NCBI RefSeq assembly: GCF_002379585.1
Contig: NZ_DFUE01000024.1
Span: forward strand, 1-33,505
DNA from: Pseudomonas sp. UBA4194
Lineage (GTDB): Bacteria > Pseudomonadota > Gammaproteobacteria > Pseudomonadales > Pseudomonadaceae
Length of the DNA: 33,505 bases
Direction: 5' to 3'
The translations under genes were made by a program, and so were the position numbers. Position 1 is the stretch's first letter. Every line of letters starts with the position of its first letter. Positions 25,623-33,432 of this stretch are shown piece by piece. The notes under the pieces are model-generated. The model worked only from the letters and a program-made list of their open reading frames with translations, was not told the DNA's origin and made no database searches.

Positions 25623-28600
25623 ATACCCCGACAACTCTGTTGCCCGGCGAGCCGGGCATTCACCAGACACTGCTCGAGAGCGCCGTGCCCAAGTGGCTGA
25701 CTACCGCGCCCGCAGCGCTGCGCGAAGCGTATTTCAGCAGCTCTTCGAGCAGCCTGTACAGCAGCACTCAGGCGCGGACGCTACTGGCCGCGGTGCAGAC
25801 CGCCGAGGTGTTCTGTACGCCGTTGCTGCAAGCCGCATTGGACCGGGAATACCCCACGCTGGGCTTGCACGCCACCGGTCATGAGCTGATCCGCAAAGTG
25901 CGCGACAGCGATGCCTTGATCAGTCGACTGATGCCGCGCCAGCAGACCTTGCTCGAAGCGGCGCTACAGAACTTTCTGCCCGACGAAGCCAAGGCGGGCG
26001 GTATCGAGAAGGGCTCGGTGATCGCTCCGGTGGGCGCCTATACCTTTGCAATCAACGACGACGGTACCCTGCAATATCGTCTGGCCAAGACTGCCGTCAT
26101 CGACCTCGCCCCGGAAACCTTCGCGGCGTTCTGTCGACGCCTGGACCTGGGCAAGCAATACCAGCAGCACCTCAACGAGGTGCTCAAGCCACTGGCAGCG
26201 GGTAGCCTCAGCCGGGATGAAGCACAGGCGTCGACTGCCGCCACGCTGATGTTCAACCTGCGCGACGGCCTGGACGTCGAGGCCGTGGTGGCGCGGATCA
26301 AGGGCAATGTGCTGGAGCCGGCCTATCGTATGCTCTTGCAGATCACCCGCCCGCAGCAGATCAACCAGCCGGTGCAATGGTCGGGTGAAACGGTGCGCTA
26401 CTGCCAGCTGGGGCTGTTGCACACCCCGCTCAAGAGCGGCCACGCCCTGCTCGGTCCGGTGCTGATCGAACCCGTCACCGGCAAGGGGCCTTGCCTGGTT
26501 TATCTGCCGGGCGACCCGGACATCCCGCTCAAGCAGTATGACTCGCTGCAACACTTCGCCCAGGTGCTGCGGGAGAAACTGCGCTCGCGCGCCTATCGCA
26601 ACGACTTCGCCCGCTTCATCGGGCAGGCCTCGCGGGCCCGCTTTCTGCAGCGCCTGGACGATACGCTGGAACCCGAACCTGTCACCTGGCCAGGGCAGGC
26701 GCCGCGCCAGCGCCAGCCCGACCCTGACGCCGACATCGGCGTGCGTGCCTTCCCTGTGGCCGGTACGCTGACGCGCCTGATGTACGATCAACTGCTGATC
26801 CGCCTCTGCGAGAACGCGCGGGCCATCGCCGTGCCCAGCGAGGACGAAGACCGGGTGGCGCGCGAACAGCGCATTGCCCTGTGGTTGGAAAGGGGCATGA
26901 GTGCGCTGGGCATCGCAGCGTTCGCCGTGCCTGGGCTGGGTGAACTGATGGCCGTGGTGGGTGCGGGGCAGTTGATCCGCGACATCTGCATTGGTGTGGA
27001 TGACTGGAAGCATGGCCAGACCGTCGAAGCCCTGGCTCACCTGGCCAGCGTGGCGCAGAACCTGGCCATGATCGGCGCCGGTATCGTCGCGGGCGTGGCC
27101 ATCGCCCGCTCGCCGTTCGTCGAGGGACTGGTGCCGGTGCCTGCATCGAACGGCAGCGCGGCGGCCAAGCTGATTCACCCGGATCTTGCGCCCTATGCTC
27201 TGGACCTGACCTTGCCCGAGGACCTGGCAACCAATGACCTGGGGCAGTACACGCTCAACGGGCAGACCTACGTGCGCATGGACGGCAAGCTCTACCGGCA
27301 GGTCTACGATGCACAGCGCCAGTGCTGGACGCTGGACCATCCACGCTTGGCCGAACACTATCGGCCCGCCATGAGCCACAACGGCGCCGGCGCCTGGCAA
27401 CACCTGCATGAAGATCCATTGCAATGGCAGGGGGCGGCCTTGTTGCGGCGTCTGGGCGCGGCCAGTGAGGGCCTGAGCGATGCCCAATTCCTGACGGCGC
27501 GCCAGGCCGTCGGCATCGGCGAGGACCAGCTGCGTGCCGTTCACGTGAACCAGCGGCCCATGCCTGCGGCCCTTGAAGAAGCCTGTGTGCGCCTGCGCAC
27601 CGCCGCCGACGTGCGCGGCTGGGTGACCCGCTTGCGCGGCGAGCAAGCCGTGGGGCAGGGCGCCGATGCGTGCGTGGCGCTGCTGCCGGACATGCCCGGC
27701 TGGCCCGCGCAATTGGGCGTGCGCTTGACCGAGCTCGATGGCCGTGTGGTCGACCTCGGGGGCGGCGACGCCGGCTGGGTCAGCCTGAGTCGAACGCAGT
27801 GGCGCGAAGGCCAGTGGGCCAAGCGGGTGGTCAGTCAGCTGACCCCGCAGCAGAAGGCGGACATGTTCGCCGACAGCGTGGCCAACACCCAAGAGGGTCA
27901 GTCGGCTGCTCTGGCCCAGCGTTTGGCCGAGCATGTCGAGGAGAACAGCGATACGCTGACGGCGCAACTGTACAACCGCCAGCAACCCTCGTTGAGCGCC
28001 GGCGGCAAGGTCCTGCAGCGCGACTTTCCCGGTTTGCCCCGCCGCCTGGCCAACCAGATCGGCGAAGCGGCCACCGACGTCGAGCGCAAGGCCTTGCTCG
28101 ACACCGGCAAGGTGCCGGCCCGCCTGGCCGAAGAGGCGCGGCTGCATATAGCCGAGCTGCGCCTGAGCAAGGCTATGGAGGCGTTGGCGCGTGTCGATGG
28201 CATGGCCGCCGACCGCGACACGCTGGCCATGGGTTTGCTGGACAAACTACCCGGCTGGAGCGGAGATGTCCGCATCGAGCTGCGCGCCGGTTCCACCCGC
28301 GGCAAGACCCTGGCCAGCGCCGGGCCATCGACGGCCAGCCAGCTCAAGTACGTGATACGGCATGAGCGTGGTTATCAGCCTATGGATGGCGATGGGCAGA
28401 CCCTGAGCGGCGACACCGATCTGTATCAGGCGCTGTGCGCGGCCCTGCCCGACAGCGAGCGCAGTGCCCTCGCGTTGCAGACCACCGATGCCGAAAAGCT
28501 GCGCCGGCAACTGGCTGAACTGGCGGCCGCCGACCGCAGCGGGGCCGGAGCTCTACTCGGCCAGCGCCGGGTGCAGCCCTGGTTCAAGTCGCCGCTGTTG

Positions 28601-30856
28601 CCCGGTGGCGGCCACGGCTATCCCCTCAGCGGGCGCGGGGATGCCTCGTGGGGCCAGCGCCGGCGGTTGCGCAAGCTGTTTCCCGGCATGAGCAGCGCCG
28701 ACATGCTGGCGCTGCGCGAGTCGATTGTGCGTCCGGGCGATGACTATGAAATCGCCGTCAAGCGCCTTGAGCAAGAGTACGAGGTACTGTCCAAGACCCT
28801 GTCCGAATGGCAAGCCAAGACCCGGATAGGCGGCTCACGCAAATCGGTGTGCGAGCTGCTGATCAGCGCCTGGCGGCGCGAATCCAACGTACTCGACCTC
28901 AGCGGTCGCGACATTACCGAACTGCCCGTACTCACGGCGCAGTTTCCCGCCGTGACCGAGTTGAAGATGGGCTGGATGGGGCTGACGGCCGATCCTTCGT
29001 TGTTTCTGTCGCGCTTTCCCAAGGTCGAAACACTCAGCCTGGCCGGCAACCTGCTGAGCGCGGTGCCCGAGCAGATCGCTGCGCTGACTGAGCTGCGCTC
29101 GTTGAACCTGTCCAGCAATCGCCTGGCCGTCACCGAAACCATGTTCGACGCGCTGGCCAGCGACCCGGCGACGTGCCGGCTGGCCACCCTGGACTTGCAC
29201 CAAAGCCTGGCTGTTACCCGCGTCGACAACGTCGATCAGGCCAACCGCCTGACCGCGCGGACGGTGGCAGCGCTGGGGCGCATGGGCAAGCTGCGCAAGC
29301 TGGCGCTGTCGGGCAATGCCCTGCAACTGGACGATGGCGCGCTGCAGGTGATTTCCGGCATCGACTCGCTGCAAAGCCTGATGCTGCAGGAAAACTTCAT
29401 CGAACTGAGCTCGGTTGGGCGTAGCGCTTTCAAACGCTTGCACGGTCTGCAGGCACTGAATCTGAGTTACAACAGCCTGGGCCTGGCCCCGGACGTGACC
29501 GGGATGGCGTCGTTGCGTTACCTGGGCTTGTACTCGGCGGGCATCGAACAATGGCCGCCCGGGCTGTCAGGCTTGATGAACCAGGCGATCGTCAATCTGG
29601 AGCGGATCAACCTGGGGTCCAACGACATCGTCGACATTCCGGCCATTGCCGACTTCCGCTTCACGCGCTTGACTCAGGCCGTGTTTCGCGATGGCCGCAT
29701 GCGCCTGATCCTGGATTTGAATCCGCTGTCCGAGGCCAGCCGCAACGAACTGCGCCTGGCCGGCATGGGCTTTCGGCCAATTGCACCCGCTGCGGTCGCG
29801 GGCGCGGCTGAAGCCTGGCTCAGCGGCGCGCCGGCGGAGCTGAAAACCAGTATCGCTGCGGACCGAACCAGCAGCGGCGCCCAGGGCTTCTACCGGGTAA
29901 TGGACCAGGTCGGCCGCACCGCCGCCTACCAGGCCGATGCCCAAGCCTACAAAGAGCGCATGTGGAAGATCATGCGCGCGATCCTGCCTGAGCCTGGCAG
30001 TGTCGAAGGGGATGGCTTGGGTGTGGTGGACCTGCGCCAACAGCTGTTCGATCTGGCGAGCCTGGTGGACAATACCTGCGGCGATGGTATCGCGCTGGTG
30101 ATCGATCAGCTGGAGACCCAGGTGTTGGCCTGGCAGGCCGCCAGTTCCGCCGCCGAGGGTGGGGCGGCGATGTTTCAGCCGCTGCTGCGGCTCAGTCGCC
30201 AACTGTATCGCACCGCCCTGGTCGATGACTGCGCAGTGTCGATCACCCAGGCGCGGTTGGCGCGCCTGACGGCCATCAGCGAAGGCCAGCGGCTGCCGAC
30301 CTTGAGTCCGCTGGACGAGCTCGATGATGCCCAACTGCGGGCGAGCAGCATCGATGAAGTGGAAATGCGCTTGATGCTGCGCGAGCGACTGCAGCAAACG
30401 CTGGGCCTGCTGCCCCAGCCTTTAAGGATCTATGAAGCGATAGTCAGCGGAGCGACGGTAAAGCGAGTATCGGCGCAGGTGTTGGCGACGGCGACGGCGG
30501 CGAACGAGATGAGCTGGTTGGTCGATCAATCCTATTGGGTGCTTTACCTGCAGAAGGTGTTCGATATGCAGTTCAAGGCGCTCAACGCGGCCTGGGACGA
30601 CGCGATGCTGCTGTTCGATGAAGCCACCGATCCGCTGGAGCCTTTCTCGTTGTCCGGTTCGCGGCTGACCGAAGCGCAGGCCAAGTTGCAGGCACTTGAT
30701 CCGGCAACGCAGTGGGAAGGGGTGCCGCGCAAGATCACCCTGGATTCCCTGGGCAAGGTGCAGACCTACAAACTCATCATGAAGGGGAGGGAGGATGCCC
30801 AGCAGGCGCTGGTGCTCAAACTGTCCAACGAACAGGTGGCGGCAGCGCCGCGCTAG
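25619..30856 (+). CDS. Giant DUF6543-like/LRR/NEL-type E3 ubiquitin ligase protein, copy 5
   Basis: The product is 1745 aa, the longest copy, from ATG 25619 (MNTPTTLLPGEPGIHQ), with GGGAGG upstream and an ATGA overlap with copy 4. Layout: DUF6543-like region with YLPGDPDIPLKQY; hydrophobic hairpin about 419-503 (LGIAAFAVPGLGELMAVVGA, DDWKHGQ turn); YVRMDGKLYRQ; a full-length linker like copy 1, with DFPGLP, KVPARLAEEAR, WSGDVRIELR and GYPLSGRG; LRRs about 1087-1347 (VETLSLAGNLLSAVPEQI) interrupted by an extra segment around nt 29160-29280; NEL-type C-terminus with Cys1487 and Asp1489 in NTCGDGIAL. The C-terminal tail after the NEL region differs from copies 2-4. It is more distant from copies 2-4 than they are from each other. 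It closes the array and is followed by a hairpin 10 nt past the stop. Confidence 0.88.
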   Translation: MNTPTTLLPGEPGIHQTLLESAVPKWLTTAPAALREAYFSSSSSSLYSSTQARTLLAAVQTAEVFCTPLLQAALDREYPTLGLHATGHELIRKVRDSDALISRLMPRQQTLLEAALQNFLPDEAKAGGIEKGSVIAPVGAYTFAINDDGTLQYRLAKTAVIDLAPETFAAFCRRLDLGKQYQQHLNEVLKPLAAGSLSRDEAQASTAATLMFNLRDGLDVEAVVARIKGNVLEPAYRMLLQITRPQQINQPVQWSGETVRYCQLGLLHTPLKSGHALLGPVLIEPVTGKGPCLVYLPGDPDIPLKQYDSLQHFAQVLREKLRSRAYRNDFARFIGQASRARFLQRLDDTLEPEPVTWPGQAPRQRQPDPDADIGVRAFPVAGTLTRLMYDQLLIRLCENARAIAVPSEDEDRVAREQRIALWLERGMSALGIAAFAVPGLGELMAVVGAGQLIRDICIGVDDWKHGQTVEALAHLASVAQNLAMIGAGIVAGVAIARSPFVEGLVPVPASNGSAAAKLIHPDLAPYALDLTLPEDLATNDLGQYTLNGQTYVRMDGKLYRQVYDAQRQCWTLDHPRLAEHYRPAMSHNGAGAWQHLHEDPLQWQGAALLRRLGAASEGLSDAQFLTARQAVGIGEDQLRAVHVNQRPMPAALEEACVRLRTAADVRGWVTRLRGEQAVGQGADACVALLPDMPGWPAQLGVRLTELDGRVVDLGGGDAGWVSLSRTQWREGQWAKRVVSQLTPQQKADMFADSVANTQEGQSAALAQRLAEHVEENSDTLTAQLYNRQQPSLSAGGKVLQRDFPGLPRRLANQIGEAATDVERKALLDTGKVPARLAEEARLHIAELRLSKAMEALARVDGMAADRDTLAMGLLDKLPGWSGDVRIELRAGSTRGKTLASAGPSTASQLKYVIRHERGYQPMDGDGQTLSGDTDLYQALCAALPDSERSALALQTTDAEKLRRQLAELAAADRSGAGALLGQRRVQPWFKSPLLPGGGHGYPLSGRGDASWGQRRRLRKLFPGMSSADMLALRESIVRPGDDYEIAVKRLEQEYEVLSKTLSEWQAKTRIGGSRKSVCELLISAWRRESNVLDLSGRDITELPVLTAQFPAVTELKMGWMGLTADPSLFLSRFPKVETLSLAGNLLSAVPEQIAALTELRSLNLSSNRLAVTETMFDALASDPATCRLATLDLHQSLAVTRVDNVDQANRLTARTVAALGRMGKLRKLALSGNALQLDDGALQVISGIDSLQSLMLQENFIELSSVGRSAFKRLHGLQALNLSYNSLGLAPDVTGMASLRYLGLYSAGIEQWPPGLSGLMNQAIVNLERINLGSNDIVDIPAIADFRFTRLTQAVFRDGRMRLILDLNPLSEASRNELRLAGMGFRPIAPAAVAGAAEAWLSGAPAELKTSIAADRTSSGAQGFYRVMDQVGRTAAYQADAQAYKERMWKIMRAILPEPGSVEGDGLGVVDLRQQLFDLASLVDNTCGDGIALVIDQLETQVLAWQAASSAAEGGAAMFQPLLRLSRQLYRTALVDDCAVSITQARLARLTAISEGQRLPTLSPLDELDDAQLRASSIDEVEMRLMLRERLQQTLGLLPQPLRIYEAIVSGATVKRVSAQVLATATAANEMSWLVDQSYWVLYLQKVFDMQFKALNAAWDDAMLLFDEATDPLEPFSLSGSRLTEAQAKLQALDPATQWEGVPRKITLDSLGKVQTYKLIMKGREDAQQALVLKLSNEQVAAAPR

Positions 30857-30865
30857 TGGGCATCT

Positions 30866-30892
30866 GGCTGTACGGCAGGACGCCGTACAGCC
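30866..30892. terminator. Convergent hairpin between the giant array and the DUF934 gene
   Basis: Perfect 11-bp arms (ggctgtacggc and gccgtacagcc) enclose the loop aggac, 10 nt after the stop of copy 5 and 8 nt after that of the DUF934 gene. It is placed to act on both transcripts, but neither strand has a following T run, so termination may need Rho or be partial. Confidence 0.5.
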
Positions 30893-30899
30893 GGGGACG

Positions 30900-31394
30900 T
30901 CAACGGCGACGGAACAGCGGCAGCGGTTCGTCGGTGGCGGCCTGGTAGCTCACGGAGAAATCCTTGAGGCTTTCCAGGGCTTCGTACGGGTCCTTGTCGG
31001 CGCGCAGGGCGAAGGCGTCGAAACCGCAGCGGTGCAGATAGAACAGCTGGTCACGCAGCACGTCGCCAATGGCGCGCAGTTCGCCCTTGAAGCCGTAGCG
31101 GTCACGCAGCAGGCGCGCATTGGAATAGTTGCGCCCGTCGGTGAAGGCCGGGAAGTTCAAGGCGATGACCTGGAACTGATTGGCGTCTTCACCGATTTCC
31201 TCGGCTTCCTCGTCGCTGTCCAGCCATACACCCAAACCACCGTCCCGCGCCTTGAGGGCCGGGCCGTGCTCGCGCCAGAGCGCCAGCGGCACGATCAGGT
31301 CGTCGCAGTTGGGAATGGCGTCGAACTCGGCGTCCTTGGGCAGCAGGTGCCAGGTTTCGTCGACGACTTGGTTGTTCTTAATGATTCGCTGCAT
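30900..31394 (-). CDS. DUF934 protein, sulfite-reduction partner of CysI
   Basis: This 164-aa protein starts at ATG 31394 (MQRIIKNNQVVDETW), which overlaps the end of cysI by 17 nt; a longer upstream frame inside cysI is rejected. The DUF934 signature is clear: FTDGRNYSNARLLRDRYG, then GELRAIGDVLRDQLFYLHRC. No signal peptide or metal-binding cysteine cluster is seen. DUF934 genes follow cysI in many proteobacteria and are annotated as probable oxidoreductases of sulfite reduction; the biochemical role is not settled. The overlap implies coupled translation with cysI. Confidence 0.88.
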   Translation of the reverse strand: MQRIIKNNQVVDETWHLLPKDAEFDAIPNCDDLIVPLALWREHGPALKARDGGLGVWLDSDEEAEEIGEDANQFQVIALNFPAFTDGRNYSNARLLRDRYGFKGELRAIGDVLRDQLFYLHRCGFDAFALRADKDPYEALESLKDFSVSYQAATDEPLPLFRRR

Positions 31395-33036
31395 AGACGC
31401 GCTCCTTGAAGGGGTCGATGCCGATACGCTGGTAGGTATCGATGAAACGCTCATCTTCGGTGCGCTTTTCCACGTACACGTCAATCAGCTTGGAAATCAC
31501 GTCAGGCATGGCGTCCTGAGCGAAGGAGGGGCCCAGGATCTTGCCCAGGCTGGCGTCGCGACTGGCGCTGCCACCCAGGGACACCTGGTAGAACTCTTCG
31601 CCTTTCTTGTCCACACCCAGGATGCCGATATGGCCGACGTGGTGGTGACCGCAGGCGTTCATGCAGCCAGAGATGTTCAGGTCCAGCTCGCCGATGTCGA
31701 ACAGGTAGTCCAGGTCGTCGAAACGGCGCTGGATGGATTCGGCGATCGGGATCGACTTGGCGTTGGCCAGGGAGCAGAAATCACCGCCCGGGCAGCAGAT
31801 GATGTCGGTCAGCAGGCCGATGTTCGGCGTGGCGAAGCCGCCTTCGCGCAGCTCGTTCCACAGGGCGAACAACTGGCCCTGCTCGACGTCGGCGAAAATG
31901 ATGTTCTGCTCGTGGGAGGTGCGCAGTTGGCCGAAGCTGTACTTGTCGGCCAGGTCCGCGACGGCATCCAGCTGCTTGTCGGTGAGGTCGCCTGGGGCCA
32001 CACCGGTAGGCTTGAGCGACAGGGTCACGGCAATGTAGCCCGGCTTCTTGTGGGCCAGGGTGTTGCGTGTACGCCAGCGGGCAAAACCGGGATGTTCGGC
32101 ATCCAGGCGCGCCAGTTCGGTGTGCTGGTCGGGCAGAGCCTTGTAGTCCGGGTCGACGAAGTGCTTGGCCACGCGGTGCAGTTCGGCTTCGGTCAGCGTC
32201 GTGCTGCCGCCGCGCAGGTGTTCCATCTCGGCGTCGACTTTCTGAGCGAAGACTTCCGGTGTGAGCGCCTTGACCAGGATCTTGATCCGCGCCTTGTACT
32301 TGTTGTCGCGACGGCCATAGCGGTTATACACACGCAGGATGGCGTCCAGATAGCTGAGCAGGTCTTGCCAGGGCAGGAATTCGTTGATGAATGCCCCCAC
32401 CACCGGTGTACGACCCAGGCCGCCACCGACCAGCACGCGGAAGCCCAACTCGCCGGCCGCGTTGTGCACCGGCTCCAGGCCGATGTCGTGCACTTCGATG
32501 GCCGCGCGGTCGCTGCTGGCACCGTTGACGGCGATCTTGAACTTGCGCGGCAGGTAGGCGAATTCAGGGTGGAACGTGGTCCACTGGCGAACGATTTCAC
32601 ACCACGGGCGAGGGTCGATCACCTCGTCTGCGGCCACACCGGCAAACTGGTCGGTGGTGACGTTGCGCAGGCAGTTGCCGCTGGTCTGGATGGCGTGCAT
32701 CTGCACGGTGGCCAGTTCGGCGAGGATGTCGGGGATGTCTTCGACCGCCGGCCAGTTGAACTGCACGTTCTGGCGAGTACTGATGTGGGCGTAGCCCTTG
32801 TCGAAGTCGCGAGCGATCTTGGCCATCATTCGCGTCTGGCGGGAGGTCAGTTGGCCGTAGGGAACGGCCACCCGCAACATGGGCGCGAAACGCTGGATGT
32901 AAAGGCCGTTCTGCAGGCGCAAAGGGCGAAATTCTTCTTCGCTCAGTTCGCCCGCCAGGTAGCGGCGGGTCTGATCCCGGAACTGCTTGACGCGGTCCTC
33001 GATGATCCGTTGATCGTACTCGTCGTAAACGTACAT
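31378..33036 (-). CDS. cysI: Nitrite/sulfite reductase haemoprotein (assimilatory sulfite reductase, CysI)
   Basis: The product is 552 aa from ATG 33036, with an AGGA ribosome site. It has the duplicated sulfite/nitrite reductase layout. The first half carries the substrate and cofactor arginines in HISTRQNVQFNW and SGNCLRNVTTDQ. The second half holds the four cysteines of the coupled 4Fe-4S/sirohaem centre, CPGGDFC (C-x5-C) and SGCMNACG (C-x3-C). The order, length and DUF934 neighbour fit CysI of Pseudomonas, which reduces sulfite to sulfide for cysteine synthesis in the cytoplasm. A nitrite reductase role is less likely because no nitrate or nitrite genes are nearby. A hairpin in the leader may contribute to its control. 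Confidence 0.92.
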   Translation of the reverse strand: MYVYDEYDQRIIEDRVKQFRDQTRRYLAGELSEEEFRPLRLQNGLYIQRFAPMLRVAVPYGQLTSRQTRMMAKIARDFDKGYAHISTRQNVQFNWPAVEDIPDILAELATVQMHAIQTSGNCLRNVTTDQFAGVAADEVIDPRPWCEIVRQWTTFHPEFAYLPRKFKIAVNGASSDRAAIEVHDIGLEPVHNAAGELGFRVLVGGGLGRTPVVGAFINEFLPWQDLLSYLDAILRVYNRYGRRDNKYKARIKILVKALTPEVFAQKVDAEMEHLRGGSTTLTEAELHRVAKHFVDPDYKALPDQHTELARLDAEHPGFARWRTRNTLAHKKPGYIAVTLSLKPTGVAPGDLTDKQLDAVADLADKYSFGQLRTSHEQNIIFADVEQGQLFALWNELREGGFATPNIGLLTDIICCPGGDFCSLANAKSIPIAESIQRRFDDLDYLFDIGELDLNISGCMNACGHHHVGHIGILGVDKKGEEFYQVSLGGSASRDASLGKILGPSFAQDAMPDVISKLIDVYVEKRTEDERFIDTYQRIGIDPFKERVYAANH

Positions 33037-33075
33037 GGTGATCCTGTTCTCAGGCTGTCTTGTTGCATCAGAAAA

Positions 33076-33097
33076 GTGCGCGCACGGCCGCGCACTC
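33076..33097 (-). promoter_or_regulatory. Terminator-like hairpin in the cysI leader
   Basis: On the minus strand an 8-bp GC-rich stem (agtgcgcg and cgcgcact, loop gccgtg) is followed directly by TTTTCTG, 39 nt before the cysI ATG. This has the form of an intrinsic terminator lying between any upstream promoter and cysI, which suggests attenuation. Alternatively it could be a terminator for a transcript coming from the right. Confidence 0.5.
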
Positions 33098-33255
33098 TTA
33101 GCAGAGCCGACGGAAGATACCAGTTTGTAAATAGACGTAAAAGTGATGTTTGAGTATATGGACCGAACTGAAAGGCATATGTACGGTCTGGGGGGATTTG
33201 CGCGGGTGGTGGGGGTGTGGGGGGGGATGGGGTAGGGGTGTCTTCGTTGAGATTT
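33098..33255. other. Upstream region of cysI: AT-rich promoter zone and G-run cluster
   Basis: The stretch 33110-33185 is AT-rich for this genome and is the likely cysI promoter area. A minus-strand TATACT at 33153-33158 is a possible -10 box, with no convincing -35. CysB control is expected for cysI but no site could be identified by eye. At 33190-33238 six G runs of 3-8 bases occur in 49 nt, a potential G-quadruplex on the plus strand. No gene is seen here. Confidence 0.4.
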
Positions 33256-33390
33256 GTGGTGGATGGTCCCCTCACCCCAGCCCTCTCCCTAGGGGAGAGG
33301 GGGCTAAAAGCGGGTCGCGGTGATGCGGATGTAGGTGATCGGCTCCCTCTCCCTCAGGGAGAGGGCTGGGGTGAGGGGACCATTCACCAC
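33256..33390. repeat. REPIN-like inverted repeat
   Basis: Arms 33264-33290 and 33356-33382 are perfect 27-nt reverse complements; extended outward to 33256 and 33390 they match at 34 of 35 positions. The inner ends contain the cccctcaccccagccctctc sequence familiar as a dispersed extragenic repeat in pseudomonads and other proteobacteria. A 65-nt spacer separates the arms. Part of one arm recurs at 116-136 of this window. It lies between the GMC oxidoreductase gene and the cysI promoter region. Confidence 0.85.
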
Positions 33391-33432
33391 CGACCCCCAC
33401 CTCGTTCCCGAAAGCCACCCACAGTACGTGCA

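Noticed and set aside
9253..30397. Very long open frames on the strand opposite the giant genes (for example 12159-9253, 15052-12050, 20175-17764, 28147-25964)
   Set aside because: They mirror the codon pattern of high-GC sense genes, are rich in Gln, Gly, His and Ala without recognisable domains, and the sense frames carry clear motifs in every copy. They are shadows.
30866..30892. Hairpin as an attachment site or insertion footprint for the array
   Set aside because: The palindrome is not repeated at the other edge of the array, and a convergent-terminator role explains its position.
31180..33153. Plus-strand 657-aa open frame opposite cysI
   Set aside because: The minus strand encodes an unmistakable sulfite reductase with all four cluster cysteines; the antisense frame has no recognisable motif.
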